In this document: one piece after another, positions 53,507 to 61,665 of the stretch | Numbering within the stretch: position 1 is the first letter of the stretch | How the letters are laid out: the number at the start of each line of letters is the position of its first letter | Made by a program: the position numbers and the translations under genes | Assembly (NCBI RefSeq): GCF_017356015.1 | Contig: NZ_JAFIQV010000006.1 | Span: 62,001 to 126,000 of the forward strand | Direction of reading: 5' to 3' | DNA length: 64,000 nt | From: Azospirillum sp. SYSU D00513 | GTDB taxonomy: Bacteria; Pseudomonadota; Alphaproteobacteria; Azospirillales; Azospirillaceae | The notes under the pieces: generated by a model | What the model saw: only the letters and a program-made list of their open reading frames with translations | Told to the model about the DNA's origin: nothing | Databases searched by the model: none

Positions 53507-54751
53507 TCAGGGAATCGTCACGTCCACGACCCGCACCTTGCCCCTTGCCCCGAGCTGGCCGTCGTAGACGGTTTCCTCGGAGCCCTTCTTGACCCGGACC
53601 TGGAAGCTGCTGCTTCCGGCGCCCCGATCCTTGAAGTTGTTCACTTCGATACGGTAGCTGCCCGGCCGGGCCTGGCGGAAGAGGACGTTCTCGACGGGGC
53701 GGGCGCTCGGGCTGTCGCTGTTCGCATCGACGTCCAGCTCACCGCCGCAAGCCGTTGTGTTGCGGAAGTAGATCTCCGCACCCCCCGGACACCGGACATG
53801 AAGGTCCAGGTCGGCCGAGGTGTTCCAGATCAGCGTGACCGTCAACTCACCCTCGGCGGCTCCCGATTCGGCCATTCGCCGGTCGAACTCGGAATCGGCG
53901 CGTGGGGGAGGGGGCGGTGCCGGTGGTTCGCATCGGGGCGCCTGTTCAAGGCGCTGTTCGAGCGAGGCCAGTTCGGCCCGCAGCGCGTCGGTGCGTGCAG
54001 CCTCGGGATCCGGCGCCGGAGCCATGGCCATGGGCCGCACCGGGCAGTGGTTCAGGAGGCCCCCGCCGGGCCAGAGTCCGCAGCCGATCATCAGGACGTA
54101 GAAGATCCAGGCCGCCAGCAGGGCGAAGAGCAGCCAGAGCAGCGACCACCAGGCGAAGGGGCGCTCGACCAGGATCGGCGCCGGCGCGGGCGGCGGGGCC
54201 GGAGGCTCCACCGGGGGAGCGGCCACCGGGAGCGGCGCGGGAGGCGGAGGAGGGGGAGGCGGGGCCGCGCGGCGTATGAACTCCTTGAGGGGGTTCAGGG
54301 CGGGCGGCGCGCCTTCCGGTTCGGTGCTCCAGTTGATGAGCACCGGCTGTCCGTCCACGGAGAAGAGGATCTTCTCGACCTCTCCGGGAAGGGTCAGGGC
54401 GCGCTGGAGGGTTTCGCCGATGAGGCGCGCGGTCTGGTTGCTCGAACCGAGCAGCGGCGCGGCCATGGCCTCCACCTGGCCGACCTTCGCCTCCAGGGCG
54501 GCGCGCAAGCTCTCCTGGTCGGCCGGGGGCAGGGCGTGGAAGGGCTGAACCGATGCTCCGTCAGGCGCGAACCAGGTGATCCGCCCGCCGGGCTGGGCGA
54601 CGGGCTCGGCGAACAGGTCGGCAAGGCCCGGCTGGGGGCCATTGCGCAGATAACTGTCGATCTGTTCCCAGGAGTCGAGCACGCGGCGTCCGGCGACGCC
54701 CAGCGGGCGCAGTCCGGCCAGGGTGGTCTCGGCGATCGGCTTGCGGACCAT
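53507..54751 (-). CDS. Membrane protein with C-terminal DUF2135/YfaP-like domain
   Basis: The product is 414 residues. The upstream open frame to 55861 is antisense to other coding potential and rejected; ATG 54751 (M-V-R-K-P-I-A-E) lies 5 bp after the protease gene stop. There is an N-terminal cytoplasmic domain (1-160), a Pro-rich linker (163-195) and one membrane helix (201-222). A juxtamembrane C-G-L...P-G...C motif (224-236), a short coiled coil and Cys 274 follow. The periplasmic domain at ~300-414 has W-N-T-S-A-D-L-D-L-H-V as in YfaP/DUF2135 proteins. The start of the same module recurs in the vWA and protease proteins upstream. Confidence 0.75.
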   Translation of the reverse strand: MVRKPIAETTLAGLRPLGVAGRRVLDSWEQIDSYLRNGPQPGLADLFAEPVAQPGGRITWFAPDGASVQPFHALPPADQESLRAALEAKVGQVEAMAAPLLGSSNQTARLIGETLQRALTLPGEVEKILFSVDGQPVLINWSTEPEGAPPALNPLKEFIRRAAPPPPPPPPAPLPVAAPPVEPPAPPPAPAPILVERPFAWWSLLWLLFALLAAWIFYVLMIGCGLWPGGGLLNHCPVRPMAMAPAPDPEAARTDALRAELASLEQRLEQAPRCEPPAPPPPPRADSEFDRRMAESGAAEGELTVTLIWNTSADLDLHVRCPGGAEIYFRNTTACGGELDVDANSDSPSARPVENVLFRQARPGSYRIEVNNFKDRGAGSSSFQVRVKKGSEETVYDGQLGARGKVRVVDVTIP

Positions 54752-54756
54752 ATCCG

Positions 54757-55980
54757 TCACTCCGGCTGCGGAGCGGCGGGCCGACCGGCGCCCGGGGCTC
54801 CGGTTGCCGGGGTCGCGGCGGAAGCCGGAGCGGGCGTGCCGGAAGAGGGGGTGCAGGCGCCCGTCGCGTCGCGCACCGTGACGTTGTTCGCCGCCAGGAA
54901 GCGGCTCGCGTCGGCGGCGGCGAGCGCATAGTTCATGCGGCCTTCCTCGCGCGCCTGGATGAAGGTGTTGATCCCCAGCACCCGGCCGCAGCGGTCGACC
55001 AGCGGGCCGCCGCTGTTTCCAGGCGTGATCTGCGCGGTGTGCAGGACCATGCCGGCGCCGGCGCCGGACTGCACCGCGGTGACCACACCTTCCGTGACGG
55101 CGGCGGTCGGCAACTCGGTCTGTTCGCCCCGCAGCAGCTGCTGGAACCGCTCGTCCGTGTCCAGGACCATGCCGGGATAACCGGCGGTGATCACATTCAC
55201 CAGCCGCTCCGCGGGCGGTGCGAAGGACAGCGGCACTGGGGGATTGGCGCCGGTGCCGTCCGGCACGCCGAGCAGCGCGAAGTCCGGCGACCCCGGCTCG
55301 CCGTCGGCGCTTTCCGCCAGGATCTGGGCGGTCGCGACACCGGTCGCCCGGCTGACCACGTGGATCTTGCGCCCGGCGTCGCCGGCCGTGACGTGCCGGT
55401 TGGTGAGGACGCGGCCCGGCGCGACGAAGAAGCCGGTGCCGGACCCCTGCACCTCCCCGGCGGCGTTGGTCTGGAGAACCAGGACCGTCGCCTGGTCGAG
55501 CAGGTCGAGCAGCGAACCGGCGAAGGGGCGGTTCTCCGGGACGGACTGGGGCGGCACCCTGGTCTGGTCGGGAGGGAGAGCCGGCAGCGCGGCGCGGTCC
55601 TGCGGCTGCACCTCGGCCGCGGCGGGGCCGTCGGGCAGGTGGTACCCGTCCGGCGCGACGCAGACACGGGCGTCGGCGAGACGGCGCAGGCTGGCGATGC
55701 GCTCCTCCAGTGCCCGGTTGGTCTCGGCCTGCGCGCTGGGGGACGGCGTGAAGGCGGCGGGCTCCGGCGTGAGAGCGGCAGGGTAGCGCAGCACGCCCGG
55801 AATCAGGAGGAAGAGGAGCACGATCGCTGCGACGAGGCACGCGATGGCCGGCGCCACCCACGGGCGGTGGGGCATCACGACGACCGGAGGCTGGTCCGGA
55901 GCGCGGCCGCCGGACGGTGCTCCGCCCTGGCCCTGTCGATCCGCGGGCTCCCCATTGGTGCCTTCCCCATTCACGCTCAT
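54757..55980 (-). CDS. Membrane-anchored trypsin-like serine protease
   Basis: The product is 407 residues: an N-terminal polar region (1-40), a membrane helix (43-61), a short coiled coil (~87-105) ending in Cys 107, then an S1/DegS-like protease domain (~160-370). The triad is visible as His196 (T-N-R-H-V-T), Asp233 (S-P-D-F-A-L-L) and Ser323 (P-G-N-S-G-G-P-L). No PDZ domain is seen. The enzyme should face the periplasm and may process another component of this locus. A low-complexity Ala/Pro/Thr tail ends the protein. Confidence 0.88.
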   Translation of the reverse strand: MSVNGEGTNGEPADRQGQGGAPSGGRAPDQPPVVVMPHRPWVAPAIACLVAAIVLLFLLIPGVLRYPAALTPEPAAFTPSPSAQAETNRALEERIASLRRLADARVCVAPDGYHLPDGPAAAEVQPQDRAALPALPPDQTRVPPQSVPENRPFAGSLLDLLDQATVLVLQTNAAGEVQGSGTGFFVAPGRVLTNRHVTAGDAGRKIHVVSRATGVATAQILAESADGEPGSPDFALLGVPDGTGANPPVPLSFAPPAERLVNVITAGYPGMVLDTDERFQQLLRGEQTELPTAAVTEGVVTAVQSGAGAGMVLHTAQITPGNSGGPLVDRCGRVLGINTFIQAREEGRMNYALAAADASRFLAANNVTVRDATGACTPSSGTPAPASAATPATGAPGAGRPAAPQPE

Positions 55981-56035
55981 TCCTGTGACCCTTTTCCTTG
56001 TCTCTCTGCGTCCTGCCCGGCGGTGATCCGGCGAT

Positions 56036-57061
56036 TCATCGGCAATGGTCCGGCACGTTCTGTCCGGCGGCCGTCCTCAGCAGCGGCGCGAGCGATGCCG
56101 CGTCGCCGGCCTGCAGGAACTGCCCGCCCGTCCGGTCGGCGACGCAACGGATGGCGCCGATGGAGCGGGTGATGGCGAGGACGTTCACGTTGATCTCCGG
56201 GCGTTCCTGTTCCAGCTGCGCGGCCGCCGCGCAGGGATCGCCGCCGCAGCTGTCGTTGCCGTCCGAGATCAGGACGACGTTGAGCGGGCGGCCGGCTCCC
56301 TCTTCGCGGGGGATCATCCGGGGCAAAGCTGCGATGGCGTCCGCGAGGGCGGTGGAGTCGCGAAGCTCGGTGCCGCTGATGGCACGCTTCAGTTCCGCGC
56401 GTTGCGCGGGCGAAAAACGCCCCTGGTGGCGTGGCGGCCCGCACTGCGCGAAGCTGATCAGCTCGAAACCGGTTTCCGCATCGGCGGCGTCGGCGAGCTG
56501 TGTCAGGGCTTGTTTCGCAAGCTCGATGCGCGGTGTTCCGGGGGCCGCTTCCATTTCCTGGAGCAAGGATTGGAGTTCGGCGAAGGCAGGGGATGCCCTG
56601 CCCATTCCGCTGGCTTCGACCTTTTGGGCTGCCTCCATGGTCCTGCGTTCGAGATCCGGATCCAGCGTGTAGGACAGCTTCATGCTGGTCGAGGCGTCCA
56701 GAAGCAGGGCCACCCGGTCGGAGCGGCGCACTGGGCAGGCCGCCAGCTGGGGCGGCGGCTGCGGGGCGGCGGCGTGGAGGGGCGCGCCGGGGGGCGGGGT
56801 CGGGCAGGAGGCGGCCTGCGCGAGGCGGCGCTCCAGCTGCCGGGCCTCTTCCGCCAGCGTGGCGCCACGCAGCCGCTCCGCCTCCTCCTGGCTGATCGAC
56901 GGCGCGGCGACGGCACAGGAGTCGAGGAGCCAGCCCACGCCCGGCAGGAAGAGGCCGCAGGCGGACAAGGCGAGCCAACCGATCACGACGGCAAGGACGG
57001 CCAGCAGCCCGAACAGCCCCGCCGCGGCCGCCGCCCGGGAGGGGGCGCGCACGTCAGTCAT
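56036..57061 (-). CDS. Membrane-anchored vWA-domain protein
   Basis: The product is 341 residues from ATG 57061 (a GTG at 57067 is also possible). One N-terminal helix (~15-35) is followed by C-G-L-F-L-P-G-V-G...C, a short coiled coil and a third Cys near residue 86, then a Pro-rich stretch. The vWA domain at ~115-340 has MIDAS L-L-D-A-S-T-S-M and I-S-D-G-N-D-S-C. It is the first gene of the Srf operon. It faces the periplasm and probably recognises a partner via its metal site. Confidence 0.85.
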   Translation of the reverse strand: MTDVRAPSRAAAAAGLFGLLAVLAVVIGWLALSACGLFLPGVGWLLDSCAVAAPSISQEEAERLRGATLAEEARQLERRLAQAASCPTPPPGAPLHAAAPQPPPQLAACPVRRSDRVALLLDASTSMKLSYTLDPDLERRTMEAAQKVEASGMGRASPAFAELQSLLQEMEAAPGTPRIELAKQALTQLADAADAETGFELISFAQCGPPRHQGRFSPAQRAELKRAISGTELRDSTALADAIAALPRMIPREEGAGRPLNVVLISDGNDSCGGDPCAAAAQLEQERPEINVNVLAITRSIGAIRCVADRTGGQFLQAGDAASLAPLLRTAAGQNVPDHCR

Positions 57062-57378
57062 CGCCACGTTCCATCCGCCTTGCCGCCGGAAACGGTGTTG
57101 CTGCCCCGAGCGAAGGTCCTGTGATCATGAACATTTTCCTTCGGCCTATCCCCACAAACTTCGTAGATTCCACTATCGACGCATTGATGCCGCAACCGTC
57201 AGACGGTTAGAAAGACATCGTTAGCACTTTTTCGGGCAAAATGCTCCGCAAGTCCACACCAAACAGGGTTAACAAGAAAAACTCCTGATTGTGGTTCCCG
57301 CAAGCGTCGTTGACCCATGCAGGACGTGATAGGCGAAAAGTCTTAATAATTCTAATAAAGGCGAGGGTTGTGAAAATC
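57062..57378. promoter_or_regulatory. Divergent intergenic region between the Srf operon and lipoprotein genes
   Basis: A 317-bp gap without a gene, AT-rich in its right half (around 57335-57360: TCTTAATAATTCTAATAAAG). It must contain the promoters of the minus-strand Srf operon and the plus-strand lipoprotein pair. A single GANTC site (GATTC) lies near 57165. Promoter boxes are not called. Confidence 0.5.
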
Positions 57379-58068
57379 ATGCTGAAGAAGACCCGTATAG
57401 CATCTGCATTAATGCTTGTCCTTTTCTCGGCGGCTTGCACGACGACTGGCGATCAATCGTCGCAGAGCCTGTCTCCCCAACAGCAGGCGCTGCGTGATTA
57501 TTCATCCGACTACACGGCGCAGGGCGCGGTTGCCGGCGCCGCGGTCGGCTGCCTGGCCGGTCTCCTGCTGAGCGACAACAAGGCCGTCGGTTGTGCGGCG
57601 GGTGCCGCGGCGGGCGGTCTGGCCGGCGGCTCGGCGGGCTACTACGTCGCCCAGCGCCAGGGGCAAGCCGGTGCGGCCAGCGCCGAATACGCCGTTCAGA
57701 AGAACAAGCTGGAAGAGGACGTCGCGCAGGCGAACCGTGTGGTCCAGGCGTCCGCCGACGTGTCCAGGGATGCACAGGCCGACATCAAGCAGCTGCAGCG
57801 TCAGGTGGCGTCCGGGCAGGCCTCCAAGGGCCAGCTGGCGTCCAGGGTGCAGGAGGCCGAACGGGACCGCGCGAACATGGTGAAGGCTTCGGCGAGTCTC
57901 CAGGAGAAGATCGACAGCCTGCAGGCCGGCATCAATGGCGGCACCATCAGCAAGAGCGACATCGCCTACATGAGGACGAAGCGGGCCCAGCTCGTCGCGG
58001 AGAAGCAGAAGCTGGACAACACGATCAACGACCTCGCCGGCGTGACGGCGGGCGTGGCTGGCGTTTGA
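57379..58068 (+). CDS. Glycine-zipper coiled-coil lipoprotein
   Basis: The product is 229 residues. The lipobox L-F-S-A-A-C places the lipidated Cys near residue 20. A glycine-zipper segment (~50-88: G-A-V-A-G-A-A-V-G-C-L-A-G and G-A-A-A-G-G-L-A-G-G-S-A-G) could insert in a membrane. The rest is a long coiled coil (~100-220). ATG 57379 is used; a GTG at 57370 is possible. It is divergent from the Srf operon and overlaps or adjoins a second lipoprotein gene, so both may be outer-membrane partners of that complex. Confidence 0.75.
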   Translation: MLKKTRIASALMLVLFSAACTTTGDQSSQSLSPQQQALRDYSSDYTAQGAVAGAAVGCLAGLLLSDNKAVGCAAGAAAGGLAGGSAGYYVAQRQGQAGAASAEYAVQKNKLEEDVAQANRVVQASADVSRDAQADIKQLQRQVASGQASKGQLASRVQEAERDRANMVKASASLQEKIDSLQAGINGGTISKSDIAYMRTKRAQLVAEKQKLDNTINDLAGVTAGVAGV

Positions 58069-58094
58069 TGTCCGGGCCGGCAGGGAGTTCAGGC

Positions 58095-58622
58095 GTGTTC
58101 ACAGTCAAGACGGTAAGGCATCTCGTCCTGGTTTCGGCCTTGCTGCCGGTGGTGGCGGGCTGCGCGACCACGGCCGAGCAGTGCGATCCCGGCAAGGTCA
58201 ACAACGTGTTTGCGGCGGCAAGCTGCAGCGCGTCCGGGGGCTTCGAGGCTCACCTCGCCGCCGCGCGGTCGGAGGTCGAGGCCTTGCGCGTGGAAGCGGC
58301 CGCGTCGCGAACCCGGGCGGCGGACGCCGACCGCGAGGCCAAGAGGCTGGTGGGCAACCGCTCCGCGCTGCAGCAGAAGATGGCTTCGGAAAAGCGTGAT
58401 CTGGATCGTCTGCGGCTGAGGCTCGCGGGCATGCGCGTGGAGGGCGAAAAGGACCGCGCGCGGCAGGCCGTGCTCAATGAGCAGCTGAAGGCGGCGGAAG
58501 CCAATGTGGCGAGCATGGGCAACAGCGGCCAATCCGCGCAGGAGATCGCCGCCCTGGAGGCCGATATCGCCACCAGGAAGGAAGTGATCGCAAAGCTGTC
58601 CGGCCGGGCCATGCAGGAGTAG
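58095..58622 (+). CDS. Coiled-coil lipoprotein
   Basis: The product is 175 residues. GTG 58095 is preferred because AGGGAG lies 7-8 nt upstream and the signal then has normal length; ATG 58068, overlapping the previous stop, is the alternative. The lipobox L-L-P-V-V-A-G-C gives the lipidated Cys at ~23, with two further cysteines shortly after. Residues ~55-170 are a continuous coiled coil. It is co-transcribed with the preceding glycine-zipper lipoprotein. Confidence 0.7.
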   Translation: MFTVKTVRHLVLVSALLPVVAGCATTAEQCDPGKVNNVFAAASCSASGGFEAHLAAARSEVEALRVEAAASRTRAADADREAKRLVGNRSALQQKMASEKRDLDRLRLRLAGMRVEGEKDRARQAVLNEQLKAAEANVASMGNSGQSAQEIAALEADIATRKEVIAKLSGRAMQE

Positions 58623-58741
58623 GCGCCGGTGTGGTGCGGGCGCTCCACGAGGTCGGGAGCGCCTGCCCCATGGGACCGCCACAAGAGGCTGGGCCGGAAC
58701 GCCGGGCAGGAGGTAAGGTGGCCCGCCCTCCGGAGCCCGCC

Positions 58742-59971
58742 ATGACGCCGACGCCATCCAATTCCAGGCCCGCCTCGTCCGATACCCCGACGGACGAGCA
58801 GTTCCGCGCGATCCAGGCCATCGATGCCTGGTACGCGGACCGCGACGCGCCCCAGATCTTCTGGCTGGCGGGGGAGGCCGGGACGGGCAAGACCAGGACG
58901 ACGGTCTTCGCGCTCGACCATCTGCGCGACCGCCGCGGCCTGGAGAAGGTCGTGGTCGGGGCGCCGACGGGGAAGGCGGCGCAGGTGCTGCGGCGCAAGG
59001 GCCTCGACGAGGCGGGAACGCTCCATTCGCTGCTCTACGCCCCGCGCCAGGACGAGGACACGGGCGAGCTGTATTTCGCCCGCCGGTCGGAAGGTCCCTT
59101 CGCCGAGGCCGAGCTGATCGTCTGCGACGAAGGCTCGATGGTCGGGGACGACGTGGCGAACGACCTTCTGCGGTCGGGCAAGCGCATCCTGGTGATCGCC
59201 GACGACTACCAGCTTCCGCCGGTGTCGGGGCAGGGCATGTTCACCAGCGGCGAGCCGGACTTCCGGCTGGTCGAGCCGCACCGCACGGCGAAGGAAAGCC
59301 CGGTGATCCGGCTCGCCCACCTGCTGCGGCGCCAGGAGCTGCCGCGCCGCTTCGGGTCGGCCGGCAACGCGCATGTGCTGCCCTACAACCGCAACACCGA
59401 AGGGCTGGTGACCCGGACCGGAACCCAGGCCATCTGCGGGACCCACCGGGTCCGCACCGCCTTCACCAAGCGCATCCGGACTCTGCACGGCCATGAATCC
59501 GCCATGCCCCAGGCGGGCGAGCGGGTGATGTGCCGCCGCAACCAGAAGGAGGAGGGGCTGTTCAACGGCATGGTCGGCACGCTGACACGGGCGGCCGACC
59601 GGGCGCGCGGCAAGCATGCCGGACTCTGGTCGCTCGGCGTCCAGATGGAGGACGAGGTGCGGGCGCGCGGCAAGCTGATCGTCCATCCCTGGATGTTCGA
59701 GGCCCATTACGGCGGCGAGACCCACCCGCCGCGGCTGGACAAGGACATCCAGCAGTTCGACTGGGCTTGGCTGATCACCTGCCACGCCTCCCAGGGGTCG
59801 GAGTTTCCGTCGGTCACGGTGATCGACGACTCCGCGGCCTTCCGCGAGCACAAATGGCGCTGGCTCTACACCGCCGTGACCCGGTCGCGGGAGGAGCTGG
59901 TGCTGCTGCTGCGGAACACCGACCTCGGCGGTCCCTGGCGGATGCCGGAGTTCGACGACCGCTTGGCCTGA
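58742..59971 (+). CDS. RecD/Dda-like superfamily 1 DNA helicase
   Basis: The product is 409 residues. ATG 58742 follows GGAG by 6 nt; the longer frame from 58631 lacks a site. Walker A G-E-A-G-T-G-K-T, motif Ia G-A-P-T-G-K-A-A, motif II V-C-D-E-G-S-M-V, motif III I-A-D-D-Y-Q-L-P-P-V, motif V C-H-A-S-Q-G-S-E and motif VI Y-T-A-V-T-R-S-R-E-E are all present. The enzyme is a compact 5'-3' helicase of the kind found in phages and as stand-alone bacterial RecD2/Dda relatives. It is unrelated to its neighbours. Confidence 0.9.
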   Translation: MTPTPSNSRPASSDTPTDEQFRAIQAIDAWYADRDAPQIFWLAGEAGTGKTRTTVFALDHLRDRRGLEKVVVGAPTGKAAQVLRRKGLDEAGTLHSLLYAPRQDEDTGELYFARRSEGPFAEAELIVCDEGSMVGDDVANDLLRSGKRILVIADDYQLPPVSGQGMFTSGEPDFRLVEPHRTAKESPVIRLAHLLRRQELPRRFGSAGNAHVLPYNRNTEGLVTRTGTQAICGTHRVRTAFTKRIRTLHGHESAMPQAGERVMCRRNQKEEGLFNGMVGTLTRAADRARGKHAGLWSLGVQMEDEVRARGKLIVHPWMFEAHYGGETHPPRLDKDIQQFDWAWLITCHASQGSEFPSVTVIDDSAAFREHKWRWLYTAVTRSREELVLLLRNTDLGGPWRMPEFDDRLA

Positions 59972-60094
59972 GATGCCGGGATACGCACTGGTGCCGTAGG
60001 AAGGCATCGTTGGCCCTCCCGCCGGCCTGTGACAATCCCGGCATCGGGCGAGAGACGGGCTGACGGGAAGCGTGAGCGGAGCTATTCCATGGGC

Positions 60095-60132
60095 ACCCCT
60101 CCTTCGGGGTAGGCGTCCGGCCTTTCCGGACG
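60095..60132 (+). other. Two small hairpins upstream of the TM protein gene
   Basis: ACCCC-TCCTTC-GGGGT (60095-60110) and CGTCCGG-CCTTT-CCGGACG (60114-60132) lie in the 178-bp gap after the helicase gene. The second ends 8 nt before the GGAGG of the next gene, so it could terminate the helicase transcript or modulate translation. Confidence 0.4.
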
Positions 60133-60149
60133 GGCGTGCCGGAGGCGAC

Positions 60150-60377
60150 ATGGCGAAGAAAGCTCGGAACAGGCGGCGGAAGGGCAGGCAGGCCACGGCC
60201 GTGCAGCAGGCCGGTGCCGGCGAGTTCCTGGCGCCAGAGCAGCGCTATCTCATGCGGGCACAGCTCGAGGCCGAGCGGCGCGCCGTCCGGGAACGGCGGC
60301 TGCTCACCGTGTTCCTGCTGTCGGGGGCCGGCGCCGCCTCGACGCTCATCGCCTGGCTGTCGGGCGGGTTCTCCTAA
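60150..60377 (+). CDS. Small basic single-pass membrane protein
   Basis: The product is 75 residues with GGAGG just upstream of the ATG. It has a very basic N-terminus (K-K-A-R-N-R-R-R-K-G-R-Q), a helical Arg/Glu stretch and one membrane helix at ~52-72 (L-L-T-V-F-L-L-S-G-A-G-A-A-S-T-L-I). No family is recognised. The ribosome-binding site and ordered composition make it likely to be real. Confidence 0.6.
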   Translation: MAKKARNRRRKGRQATAVQQAGAGEFLAPEQRYLMRAQLEAERRAVRERRLLTVFLLSGAGAASTLIAWLSGGFS

Positions 60378-60416
60378 GGCCCTCCGGGCTGGCCGTGCGC
60401 GCCACCACCGCCGTCC

Positions 60417-61079
60417 TCAGGCCATCAGGCCGGACAGATGCGAGTCGCGTGCCTTGAGGAAGGCCCGCAGCCGCTCCGGATAGTCGGGCGCCACGGCGTC
60501 GCGGACGCTCGGGCGCGCGGCCAGGGCGGCGCGCCAGGTCCGGAGCTTCGGCAGCCCGTCGAAGAAGCCGAAGCCAGCGACCGTCTCGAAAGCGTCGAAA
60601 TAGCGGAACACCGGCCCGAAGACGGCGTCGACCAGCGAGAATTCGGCACCCGCGAACCACGGCCCTTCACCAAGTTCGCGTTCCACCTGTTCGAATTTCT
60701 CCCGGATGGCCCGCCGCTTCGCCTCGAAGGATTCGGCGTCGGGGGCGCGGTAAAAGCCGGCGATGTCGTTCAGGATCGCGGAGCCGAACTCCATCCAGCC
60801 GCGGTGCCGCGCCCGGAGCAGCGGGTCGGCCGGGTGCAGCCGGGGACCTGCCGCCGTCTCCTCCAGATACTCGCAGATGGCCGCGGACTCGAACAGAACC
60901 GCCCCGCCGGTCTCCAGGAGCGGCACCTTGCCGAGCGGGGAGATCGCCGTGAACCAGGCGGGCTTGCGGTCGAGGTCCACATAGACCCGTTCATGCGGCA
61001 CGCCCTTCTCGGTGAGCGCGATCACGGCGCGCTGGACGTAGGGGCACAGGGCATGGCTGATCAGTCGGGGCGTCGTCAT
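60417..61079 (-). CDS. Glutathione S-transferase family protein
   Basis: The product is 220 residues. The thioredoxin-like N-terminal domain has S-H-A-L-C-P-Y-V-Q-R, with the active-site Cys in the omega/beta-like position, then G-K-V-P-L-L-E and the glutathione-binding F-E-S-A-A-I. The helical C-terminal domain has W-F-A-G-A-E-F-S-L-V-D. It lies 44 bp after a DoxX gene and both are divergent from a LysR regulator. Confidence 0.9.
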   Translation of the reverse strand: MTTPRLISHALCPYVQRAVIALTEKGVPHERVYVDLDRKPAWFTAISPLGKVPLLETGGAVLFESAAICEYLEETAAGPRLHPADPLLRARHRGWMEFGSAILNDIAGFYRAPDAESFEAKRRAIREKFEQVERELGEGPWFAGAEFSLVDAVFGPVFRYFDAFETVAGFGFFDGLPKLRTWRAALAARPSVRDAVAPDYPERLRAFLKARDSHLSGLMA

Positions 61080-61123
61080 GGGGACAGTCTCCAGCGGAAG
61101 GGCGGGGAAGAAGGGCGCGGGCA

Positions 61124-61576
61124 TCAGCGCGCCGGCAGGGCCGCCGGCACCATCCCGGCCTTGGCCGCGCGGGACGGGCTGAGCGCGAAGGCGCCGTCGC
61201 CGAGAAGCGCCTGCACGAGGGCGAGGACGGTCAGGTAGAGCGGGTATTCCCAGCCGCCGTTCGGGTAGCCGAACATCCATCCATTGCCGGAATGGACCCA
61301 GACGGCCCCGGCCAGGATCGGCGCCAGCGCCAGCGAAACCCAGCGCGCCTGAATCCCGAGAAGCAGGAAAGTCCCGCCCACCAGCTCGGCGGCGAAGACG
61401 CCGTACCCGAACCAGCCCGGCAGCCCGATGCTTTCGAAGAAGGCGGCATTCCCGGCGAGCGTCAGGACGAAGAGCTTCAGGACGAGGCTGTGAGACAGGA
61501 ACATGAGGCCCAGCGCCACGCGGAGGATGAAGGCGGCGTAAGGGACCAGGGTCTGGTCAGGGGTACGGTCGGTCAT
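61124..61576 (-). CDS. DoxX-family membrane protein
   Basis: The product is 150 residues from ATG 61576; longer upstream starts overlap the LysR gene. Four membrane helices and the DoxX pattern (R-V-A-L-G-L-M-F-L-S-H, G-Y-G-V-F-A-A-E-L-V-G-G, V-H-S-G-N-G-W-M-F) are evident. Such proteins are small quinone/thiol-related membrane proteins of poorly known function. It is transcribed with the GST gene. Confidence 0.88.
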   Translation of the reverse strand: MTDRTPDQTLVPYAAFILRVALGLMFLSHSLVLKLFVLTLAGNAAFFESIGLPGWFGYGVFAAELVGGTFLLLGIQARWVSLALAPILAGAVWVHSGNGWMFGYPNGGWEYPLYLTVLALVQALLGDGAFALSPSRAAKAGMVPAALPAR

Positions 61577-61665
61577 GGCTTGCGGCTCCCGTTGTCGGTG
61601 AGGCCAAGCTGGACCCTTTCCCGAAAACAAGAAATATTGGGAAATCACAAAGGGAGCTTGCAGCG
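61577..61665. promoter_or_regulatory. Divergent promoter region of LysR and DoxX-GST
   Basis: An 89-bp gap with an AT-rich core (AACAAGAAATATTGGGAAAT, 61626-61645), the usual place for a LysR-type operator controlling both directions. Confidence 0.55.

Noticed and set aside
50398..53592. 1064-residue open frame on the plus strand
   Set aside because: Antisense to srfB, whose ATPase motifs prove the minus-strand frame; composition is that of a shadow frame.
58742..59971. Prophage remnant around the Dda-like helicase
   Set aside because: No other phage gene, integrase or tRNA attachment site is nearby.
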